Shown: one piece after another, positions 1 to 5,273 of the stretch
How positions within the stretch are numbered: the first letter of the stretch is position 1
How the letters are laid out: every line of letters starts with the position of its first letter
Position numbers and translations under genes: made by a program
Source: DATKSS01 sp049582065
GTDB lineage: Bacteria; Chloroflexota; Dormibacteria; Dormibacterales; Dormibacteraceae
DNA length: 5,273 nt
NCBI GenBank assembly: GCA_049582065.1
Contig: JBAUTF010000259.1
Coordinates: 1 to 5,273, forward strand
Direction: 5' to 3'
Notes under the pieces: model-generated
Told to the model about the DNA's origin: nothing
What the model saw: the letters and a program-made list of their open reading frames with translations, nothing else
Database searches by the model: none

Positions 1-133
1 GCGCTGTGCCGGGCACCGTGTCGGTCGCGGGGAGCGCCGGGCTCGCCGCGACGGCGGGTATGGGTCGGAGATAGTTCCAGGTGGCAAGGCCCACGACGAC
101 CAGCAGCAGCACCACGCCCACCCGCAACCGCAT
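1..133 (-). CDS. N-terminus of a membrane-anchored or secreted protein (partial, runs off the left edge)
   Basis: Reading the minus strand from an ATG at 131-133 gives 44 residues with no stop before the window edge. The start MRLR is followed by a hydrophobic run (VGVVLLLVVVGLA, residues 5-17), then TWNYLRPIP and a small-residue stretch, AVAASPALPAT. This is a classic signal peptide or N-terminal anchor with a short basic n-region; a cleavage after AVA or AVAA is possible. The rest of the protein is missing, so its function cannot be read. A cell-wall enzyme such as a D,D-carboxypeptidase is one guess, from the Ala/Pro-rich region after the anchor, but this is weak. The start is supported by a TATGGT -10-like box 8 bases upstream, suggesting a leaderless or very short leader. 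The gene is divergent from the Fur-like remnant. The plus-strand frame across this stretch encodes only low-complexity Thr/Ser and looks like its shadow. Confidence 0.72.
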   Translation of the reverse strand, partial: MRLRVGVVLLLVVVGLATWNYLRPIPAVAASPALPATDTVPGTA

Positions 134-141
134 CTCGCCCA

Positions 142-147
142 ACCATA
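142..147 (-). promoter_or_regulatory. Putative -10 box (TATGGT) for the leftward gene
   Basis: On the minus strand TATGGT (TAnnnT pattern) ends 8 bases before the ATG at 131-133, so transcription would start close to the A of the start codon. Seventeen bases upstream is CTGATC, which matches TTGACA at only 3 of 6 positions. The same box-to-start spacing is seen at tdh, which raises confidence in both. The stretch 134-212 between this start and the chosen Fur start holds no other feature I can support. Confidence 0.4.
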
Positions 148-212
148 GCGAAGGCCGGTCTGGCGATCAGGCGCTCGCGCGGCGCAGGGTCCACGAGCGC
201 GCAGGCTCGGCG

Positions 213-518
213 ATGCGCACGGCCACGTATGTCCCGAAGGCGAGCGACGCGATGAACGTCTTCCGCGCGGTCTCAGGCATGAAGAAAGACGGGCTGATCA
301 ACCGCATCGACCTTGGCGGCGGGAAGGTGCACCACGAGCTCTCCGACGAGCACCATGAGCGCGTCTGCGACTCCTGCGGGCGGGTCGTCGGGGTGCCCGG
401 CTGCGTGCTCGAGAATGCCGCGCCGGCGGTCAAAGAGAGCACCGGCATCGTGGTGACGAGCCATCAGCTGCTCTTCAGCGGGGTCTGCCCGGAGCGCGTC
501 TCAGCGCGCAACGGTTAG
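213..518 (+). CDS. Fur-family metalloregulator remnant: C-terminal dimerisation/zinc domain, N-terminus degraded (possible pseudogene)
   Basis: The segment from VFRAVSGMKKDGL onward matches the end of the Fur recognition helix (usually ATVYRTLELLEEAGL). It is followed by the wing (INRIDLGGGKVHHEL), the metal-binding stretch SDEHHERVCDSCGRVV and the final SHQLLFSGVCPE strand. This is the normal layout of a Fur/Zur/PerR dimerisation domain. Two things are wrong. The first winged-helix helices (usually of the TPQR...VL type) are absent in all three plus frames. The second zinc pair, normally CxxC, reads CPER, so the fourth structural zinc ligand is lost. The open frame extends back to a GTG at 81, which would give a normal family length of 145 residues, but that part is antisense to the leftward gene's signal peptide and is low-complexity. 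I therefore chose the ATG at 213; the ATG at 252, with GAAGG 11 bases upstream, is an alternative. As it stands the protein could dimerise but probably could not bind DNA. A decayed regulator is the likeliest reading; a divergent functional one is possible. Confidence 0.6.
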   Translation: MRTATYVPKASDAMNVFRAVSGMKKDGLINRIDLGGGKVHHELSDEHHERVCDSCGRVVGVPGCVLENAAPAVKESTGIVVTSHQLLFSGVCPERVSARNG

Positions 519-556
519 GGCGCTCCCTTCGTCGTCGCAGCGCAGGACCCCGTAGG

Positions 557-570
557 TTGCCGCGCGGCAA
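557..570. promoter_or_regulatory. Perfect 14-bp palindrome, candidate operator for tdh-kbl
   Basis: TTGCCGCGCGGCAA is its own reverse complement. It ends one base before the TATCCT -10 box of tdh, so it would lie in the promoter spacer, where a bound dimeric repressor would block RNA polymerase. No regulator for it is visible here. A Fur protein would be expected to prefer an AT-rich site, so the neighbouring Fur remnant is not a good candidate. Confidence 0.4.
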
Positions 571-571
571 G

Positions 572-577
572 TATCCT
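572..577 (+). promoter_or_regulatory. Putative -10 box (TATCCT) of the tdh-kbl operon; leaderless start
   Basis: TATCCT fits TAnnnT and ends 8 bases before the GTG start of tdh at 586. Transcription would begin at or next to the start codon. There is no Shine-Dalgarno-like purine tract between it and the GTG (GCCTTGCA), as expected for a leaderless mRNA. No convincing -35 hexamer is seen at 16-18 bases. Apart from this box and the palindrome, 519-585 holds only weak hairpins. Confidence 0.45.
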
Positions 578-585
578 GCCTTGCA

Positions 586-1620
586 GTGAAGGCGCTGGTC
601 AAAGCCAAAGCAGGGCCCGGGCTGTGGCTGCAGGACGTGCCCGATCCGACGCCCGGACCCGGTGAGGTCCTGATCCGCGTGCTGCGCACAGGCATCTGCG
701 GCACCGACCTGCACATCGAAAGCTGGAACGAATGGGCCCAGCAGACGATCCACCCTCCACTCGTCGTCGGGCATGAGTTCGTGGGAGAGGTGCTGCAGTT
801 GGGCGAAGGCGTCGCATCGGTCTTTCCAGGAGAGATCGTCGGCGCAGAAGGACACATCGTCTGCGGCCGATGCCGTAACTGCATGGCCGGCCGCCGCGCG
901 CTGTGCGCGCATACGGTCGGCATCGGGGTCCAGCGTGACGGGGCCTTCGCCGAGCTCATCGTCATGCCGGCGATCAACCTCTGGCCGCACCTGGCCAAGA
1001 TCGACCTGGACGTCGCTTCGATCTTCGATCCTTTCGGAAACGCCGTCCACACCGCCACCCAGTTCCGGCTGGTGGCCGAGGACGTGCTGATCACAGGCGC
1101 CGGCCCCATCGGCATCATGGCCGCGCAGGTCGCCCGTCACAACGGCGCCCGCTTTGTCGTGATCACAGACGTGAGCGACTACCGGCTGGAGCTCGCCCGC
1201 AAGGTAGGTGTGACCCGCGCGGTCGACGTCAGCAAGACCAGCTTGGCCGAGGTGCAGGAAGAGCTCGGCATGAAGGAGGGCTTCGACGTCGCCTTCGAGA
1301 TGTCGGGTCAGCCGAGCGCCCTGCGCGACATGATCGCCAGCATGGCCCACGGCGGACGTGTCGCGATCCTTGGCCTGCCCGACCACGAGTTCGCGATCGA
1401 CTGGACGCAGGTGGTGTTCAAGATGCTCACCGTGAAGGGTGTCTACGGCCGGCAGATCTTCGAGACCTGGTACCAGATGTCGGTGTTCACGCAGAGCGGC
1501 CTCGACATCTCGCCGGTCATCACGCACCGCTTTCCATACCGCCGGTTCGAAGAGGCGTTCGCGGTCGCTCACTCGGGCCAGTGCGGCAAGGTCGTCCTGG
1601 ACTGGACGGCCAGGGAGTAG
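586..1620 (+). CDS. tdh: L-threonine 3-dehydrogenase, zinc-dependent
   Basis: This cytoplasmic enzyme (EC 1.1.1.103) oxidises L-threonine with NAD+ to 2-amino-3-ketobutyrate. The 344 residues align end to end with E. coli Tdh (341). It is a zinc medium-chain dehydrogenase with an N-terminal GroES-like catalytic domain and a Rossmann domain from about residue 145. Catalytic-zinc ligands Cys38, His63 and Glu64 are present (CGTDLH, GHEF). So are the four structural-zinc cysteines 93, 96, 99 and 107. The family signatures FDPFGNAVHTA (147-157) and GAGPIGIMAA (171-180) are intact, as is ITDVSDYRLELARK after the second Rossmann strand. The Tdh-specific C-terminal motifs YGRQIFETWYQM and ITHRF separate it from sorbitol or alcohol dehydrogenases. 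The start is GTG at 586: the frame begins MKALVKAK, matching E. coli MKALSKLK, and a -10 box lies just upstream with no ribosome binding site. kbl follows after 3 bases. Confidence 0.97.
   Translation: MKALVKAKAGPGLWLQDVPDPTPGPGEVLIRVLRTGICGTDLHIESWNEWAQQTIHPPLVVGHEFVGEVLQLGEGVASVFPGEIVGAEGHIVCGRCRNCMAGRRALCAHTVGIGVQRDGAFAELIVMPAINLWPHLAKIDLDVASIFDPFGNAVHTATQFRLVAEDVLITGAGPIGIMAAQVARHNGARFVVITDVSDYRLELARKVGVTRAVDVSKTSLAEVQEELGMKEGFDVAFEMSGQPSALRDMIASMAHGGRVAILGLPDHEFAIDWTQVVFKMLTVKGVYGRQIFETWYQMSVFTQSGLDISPVITHRFPYRRFEEAFAVAHSGQCGKVVLDWTARE
1612..1617 (+). promoter_or_regulatory. Ribosome binding site of kbl, inside the tdh 3' end
   Basis: AGGGAG lies within the last two sense codons of tdh, 6 bases before the kbl ATG at 1624. 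The SD and both gene ends overlap, which indicates translational coupling of the two genes. It also fixes the kbl start. Confidence 0.7.
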
Positions 1621-1623
1621 CAA

Positions 1624-2814
<1,191 letters not shown>

Positions 2815-2815
2815 C

Positions 2816-2830
2816 AGCCCTCATAGGGCT
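2816..2830. terminator. Small hairpin between convergent kbl and gnd, possible bidirectional terminator
   Basis: AGCCCT-CAT-AGGGCT is a perfect 6-bp stem with a 3-base loop. It fills almost the whole 15-base gap between the kbl and gnd stop codons and touches the first base of the gnd stop triplet. There is no T tract on either side, so it is not a classic intrinsic terminator. It may only mark where converging transcripts stop. Confidence 0.4.
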
Positions 2831-4257
2831 CAGTCGGTTCTGACCTCGGCGCCGTCCTGGGCCCAACGCGTGTGATACGCGCCTTCGCGATCGGTGCGAT
2901 GGTATGTGTGGGCCCCGAAATAGTCCCGCAAGCCCTGGATGAGGTTGGCGGGACCGCGCTCGCGGCGGTACCCGTCGTAGTAGGCGAGCGATGATGCGAA
3001 AGCCGGGATCGGGACGCCCTGGTCCACCGCGGCCTTGACGACCCTCCGCCAGGCAGGCTGCGCCGAGGCGAGCGCCTCCTGGAAGAACGGGTCGAGCATC
3101 AGGTTCGGCAGGTCCGGCGCCTTCGCATAAGCGTCCTTGATGCGGTCCAGAAACTGGGCCCGGATGATGCACCCGCCGCGCCAGATGGTCGCCAGCGCAC
3201 CAAGGTCGAGGCTCCAACCAAACTCGCGCGAGCCCGCGCCGAGGTGCTCGAAGCCCTGAGCGTAGGCGACGATTTTGGCGGCGTAAAGAGCCTCCTGCAG
3301 GTCGTCGACCAGCCCGCCTGGGGCTTTGCCCGGCCCGGGGCCACGGAGAATGCCCGCCGCTCTCACGCGCTGCTCCTTCTGGCTCGAAAGAACGCGCGCG
3401 AAGACTGCTTCGGTGATGCCGGTCAAGGGCACGCCGAGCTCGAGTGCGGACTCGCTCGTCCAGCGTCCGGTGCCCTTCTGCTCCGCCTCGTCCTCAATCG
3501 CGTCCACCAGTGCCGACTGCGTGCCGCCGTCACGCTTGGCGAGCACGTGCGAGGTGATCTCGATCAGGTAGGACTGAAGGCGGCCCTTGTTCCATTCGGC
3601 GAACAGCGCACCCAGCTCGTCGGCCCGCAACCCGAGGGATTGGCGCAGGAGGTCGTACGTCTCGGCGATGAGCTGGATATCCGCGTACTCGATGCCGTTG
3701 TGGACCATCTTCACGAAATGGCCGGCGCCGTCGGGCCCAATGTAGGTGCAGCAAGGGACACCCTCGACCTTGGCTGAGATCGCAATGAGCATCTCCTGCA
3801 CGCGCGCGTACGACTCGCGCGTGCCGCCTGGCATGATGCTCGGCCCTCGAAGCGCTCCCTCCTCCCCGCCCGACACCCCGGCGCCGATGAAGCCCAGACC
3901 GCGCTTCTCGACTTCCGCGGCTCTGCGGCGGGTGTCGTGGAAGAGTGAGTTGCCCCCGTCGATGATGGTGTCGCCGGGCTGCAGGACCTTGAGGAGCTCC
4001 TCGATCGAATCGTCGACGGCCGACCCGGCTTTGACCATGAGGAGAACGGCCCGGGGCGAATGGAGGATCGCGGCCAGCTCTTCCAACGATCCCGCCGGCT
4101 TGAAGTCGCCTTCCGCGCCGTGTGCGGCCATGAATTCGTCGGTCCGCCTGCGAGTCCGGTTGTAAACAGCCACCCGCACACCGTTTGATGCCAGGTTTCG
4201 GGCCAGGTTCTGACCCATCGTGGCAAGGCCCACGACCCCGATCTCGTGCGCAGTCAT
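2830..4257 (-). CDS. gnd: 6-phosphogluconate dehydrogenase, decarboxylating (NADP-dependent)
   Basis: Gnd (EC 1.1.1.44) oxidises and decarboxylates 6-phosphogluconate to ribulose 5-phosphate with NADP+, the NADPH-yielding last oxidative step of the pentose phosphate pathway. The 475 residues match the long bacterial/eukaryotic form (about 468-482) from end to end. The Rossmann domain has GVVGLATMGQNLARN (7-21) and the NRT motif with Arg34, which contacts the NADP 2'-phosphate. IIDGGNS is at 98-104 and GAGVSGGEEGA at 125-135. The catalytic part GHFVKMVHNGIEY (179-191) holds Lys183, His186, Asn187 and Glu190. QKGTGRWT (260-267), the Arg288 region, IWRGGCIIR (358-366) and the tail RDYFGAHTYHR (444-454) are present. 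That tail reaches into the partner subunit in known dimers. The ATG at 4257 has AAGGTG 5 bases upstream (4263-4268). It lies 88 bases after the rhodanese-CBS gene in the same direction; zwf and pgl are not in the window. Confidence 0.97.
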   Translation of the reverse strand: MTAHEIGVVGLATMGQNLARNLASNGVRVAVYNRTRRRTDEFMAAHGAEGDFKPAGSLEELAAILHSPRAVLLMVKAGSAVDDSIEELLKVLQPGDTIIDGGNSLFHDTRRRAAEVEKRGLGFIGAGVSGGEEGALRGPSIMPGGTRESYARVQEMLIAISAKVEGVPCCTYIGPDGAGHFVKMVHNGIEYADIQLIAETYDLLRQSLGLRADELGALFAEWNKGRLQSYLIEITSHVLAKRDGGTQSALVDAIEDEAEQKGTGRWTSESALELGVPLTGITEAVFARVLSSQKEQRVRAAGILRGPGPGKAPGGLVDDLQEALYAAKIVAYAQGFEHLGAGSREFGWSLDLGALATIWRGGCIIRAQFLDRIKDAYAKAPDLPNLMLDPFFQEALASAQPAWRRVVKAAVDQGVPIPAFASSLAYYDGYRRERGPANLIQGLRDYFGAHTYHRTDREGAYHTRWAQDGAEVRTD

Positions 4258-4308
4258 TCGATCACCTTAACGAGTGGCGGCAAGGACGGTGACGCGGCTC
4301 CGACGCCG

Positions 4309-4328
4309 GCGGCGCGATGACGCGCCGC
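4309..4328. other. GC-rich hairpin in the rhodanese-CBS/gnd gap
   Basis: GCGGCGCG-ATGA-CGCGCCGC forms a perfect 8-bp stem with a 4-base loop. On the minus strand it comes 17 bases after the rhodanese-CBS stop and about 50 bases before the gnd start. No T tract follows, so termination is not assured. It could reduce read-through, protect the upstream mRNA end or be a regulator site. No clear gnd promoter is seen in the rest of the 88-base gap. Confidence 0.4.
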
Positions 4329-4345
4329 GCCCTCTAGCTGAATTT

Positions 4346-5059
4346 CTAGGCGATCATCTTGCGGGCGCAGTCTTCGCAGCCGGCGGCGAGATCGACCGCT
4401 TCGGACCTCAGGAGCAGGCCCACCAGCTTTCCATCCGAGGTCGTAACCGGCGCGCTCTCCAGGTCGTGCGCTGTCATGTAGTCGGCCATCTCCTTGATGG
4501 GGACGTAGGGGCGGAACGTGCTCGGGCCGTACCGCATCGCCTCGGCGACGCGAAGGCCCCCGTCCTTGGCGAGCTCTTCGACGCGCAGCAGCCCTTGGAC
4601 CACGTCGTTTTCGTCGACCACCACCACGGCTGCGGCCCATCCCGCTGCGCCGGCGCGCGCGCGCACATCTCTAACGAGCTCATCAGGCTTGCAGGTATGC
4701 ACCTCTTTGCGCGCCGCTGTGCTGGCGCGGGGCCGCTGGGAGTTCTGGCCCTCGGTCGGTAGTCCAGCCGCGAGCCAGTCGAGCTTGCCCGCCTTGTACT
4801 CGTGGATCTCCCTGAACCCCATCGCCTCGAGCCGCGCCGCGGCCCTAGGTGCCAGGTCTCAAGCCGCGTCCCAGCAGTAGACGATGATCGGACGGTTGCG
4901 GTCGATCTCGGCGGACTCCTTGTCCAGCTGCCGGAGCGGATGGCTCACCGCGCCGGGCAGATGATCCTCGGCGTATTCCTTGGGCGGCAGGACCTCGATA
5001 AGCTGCGCGCCGCCATCGACCATCTCCTTCAGCCGCTCGCGGTCGATCAGCGTCGCCAT
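4346..5059 (-). CDS. Rhodanese-CBS pair protein interrupted by one in-frame TGA (candidate selenoprotein or nonsense mutant)
   Basis: One frame runs from the ATG at 5059 (GAGG 5 bases upstream, 5065-5068) to TAG at 4346-4348: 237 codons with a single TGA at codon 67 (4859-4861). Residues 1-104 form a rhodanese domain: LIEVLPPKEYAEDHLPGAV (20-38), then the IIVYC active-site strand with Cys62. After the TGA come DLAPRAAARLEAMGF and YKAGKLDWLAAGLPTEG (88-104), the normal rhodanese C-terminal half. A linker leads to two CBS domains, about 118-165 and 170-224, which usually bind adenine nucleotides. A CEDC tail motif is at 228-231. Codon use and motifs are intact on both sides, so this is one gene, not two. 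A naive annotation would split it into a 66-residue piece (4859-5059) and a 158-residue piece starting at 4822, whose ATG lies inside the rhodanese fold and lacks a well-spaced SD. If the TGA stops translation, the product is a half rhodanese. Substrate unknown; likely sulfur handling or redox with nucleotide sensing. Confidence 0.8.
4829..4845 (-). other. Hairpin just downstream of the in-frame TGA (candidate SECIS-like element)
   Basis: In the mRNA sense the sequence GGGCCGC-GGC-GCGGCUC folds into a 7-bp stem (one G-U pair) with loop GGC. It starts 14 bases after the UGA, with its loop about 21-23 bases downstream. Bacterial SECIS elements lie in this distance range and usually have a G among the first loop bases. 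The region is very GC-rich, so a hairpin like this is also likely by chance, and the E. coli fdhF loop sequence is absent. Confidence 0.25.
4859..4861 (-). other. In-frame TGA at codon 67, possible selenocysteine codon
   Basis: The TGA follows the rhodanese cysteine as Cys62-Trp-Asp-Ala-Ala-TGA. Many single-domain rhodaneses have the pattern YC-x4-C here (from memory of the family), so the TGA falls on the second cysteine. A Cys codon (TGC or TGT) becomes TGA by one base change, and Sec commonly replaces Cys in selenoproteins. It may equally be a mutation or a base-call error. Confidence 0.4.
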
Positions 5060-5080
5060 CCGCGCCTCATCGTAGCCGCG

Positions 5081-5273
5081 TCAAGGCCGGGCGTCGTATA
5101 GCTTCGCGAGGTCCGCGGGCAGGATCAGCGCGGGGTCGAGATCTCCGGCCAGGCCGCCCTGCTGGAGAGCGTGGACGACGAGTGTGGAACAGATCTGATG
5201 GTTGCCCCGGACCAGGCGCACCGGCCACCCGAAGAGCAGGTAGAGGGTCGCGCCAAACATGTCCAGGAACCCA
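5081..5273 (-). CDS. C-terminus of a probable permuted papain-like cysteine hydrolase (partial, runs off the right edge)
   Basis: Reading the minus strand in from the window edge gives 63 residues ending at the TGA at 5081-5083, with no start seen. The segment HQICSTLVVHALQQGG (visible residues 25-40), then LDPALILPADLAKLYD (45-60), resembles the end of YiiX/C92-type permuted papain-like enzymes. In those, a conserved CS-x-LV motif carries the active cysteine near the C-terminus and is followed by a 'P-x-x-L' segment. On that model Cys28 of the visible part would be the nucleophile and its histidine would lie off-window. Such enzymes act on cell-wall peptides or amide/thioester bonds, but the substrate here is unknown. 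An NlpC/P60-like protein is the main alternative. The gene ends 21 bases before the rhodanese-CBS ATG, so it probably shares an operon with it. Third-position GC and the sensible C-terminus support it being a real gene. Confidence 0.6.
   Translation of the reverse strand, partial: GFLDMFGATLYLLFGWPVRLVRGNHQICSTLVVHALQQGGLAGDLDPALILPADLAKLYDARP

Noticed and set aside
81..212. Extension of the Fur-like protein back to a GTG at 81
   Set aside because: It would give a normal Fur length, but residues encoded here are low-complexity Thr/Ser/Pro/Arg with no Fur helix, and 81-133 is antisense to a convincing signal peptide.
517..543. Possible terminator hairpins after the Fur remnant (AGGG/CCCT and GCGCT/AGCGC stems)
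   Set aside because: The stems are only 4-5 bp, one with a 14-base loop, and no T tract follows. Expected by chance at this GC content.
4220..4236. 17-base exact repeat GTGGCAAGGCCCACGAC, also at 81-97
   Set aside because: Both copies are minus-strand codons for the same VVGLA(T) hydrophobic stretch (signal peptide in one, Gnd Rossmann motif in the other) in the same frame. Shared codon choice explains it; no flanking similarity is seen.
4346..4822. Separate CBS-only gene starting at the ATG at 4822
   Set aside because: The ATG falls within the rhodanese C-terminal half, the upstream codons back to the TGA are also rhodanese-like and in frame, and the only purine tract is 2 bases from the ATG. 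It is the second half of one gene.

Overview
The window comes from a high-GC bacterium (roughly two-thirds GC by eye, with a strong preference for G or C at third codon positions). The lineage cannot be fixed from the sequence alone. Short TAnnnT -10 boxes lie 8 bases before two start codons, which suggests leaderless transcripts. Together with the gene content this would suit an actinobacterium or a soil Chloroflexota/Dormibacterota-like organism, but that is inference.

Left part (1-585): the N-terminus of a membrane-anchored or secreted protein runs off the left edge on the minus strand. Facing away from it is a plus-strand Fur-family remnant. It keeps the dimerisation and zinc domain but has no recognisable winged-helix start, and it has lost the last zinc cysteine.

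Centre (586-2814, plus strand): a two-gene tdh-kbl operon for threonine catabolism. Threonine 3-dehydrogenase makes 2-amino-3-ketobutyrate, and the PLP enzyme Kbl cleaves this with CoA to glycine and acetyl-CoA. The genes are 3 bases apart. A perfect 14-bp palindrome sits directly upstream of the tdh -10 box and may be an operator.

Right part (2830-5273, minus strand, converging on kbl): reading leftwards, the C-terminus of a probable permuted papain-like (YiiX/C92-type) hydrolase, then a rhodanese-CBS protein, then gnd (NADP-dependent 6-phosphogluconate dehydrogenase, oxidative pentose phosphate pathway). All three lie in one direction with gaps of 21 and 88 bases. kbl and gnd converge with only 15 bases between them, and a small hairpin sits in that gap.

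The most interesting point is in the rhodanese-CBS gene (4346-5059). It is one continuous reading frame broken by a single in-frame TGA at 4859-4861. The codon lies five residues after the rhodanese cysteine, where related CX4C rhodaneses, as I recall them, carry a second cysteine. The sequence on both sides is intact, and a GC-rich hairpin with a G-starting loop begins 14 bases after the TGA. This fits a candidate selenocysteine codon (CX4U), but a recent nonsense mutation or a TGC-to-TGA sequencing error fits equally well on present evidence.
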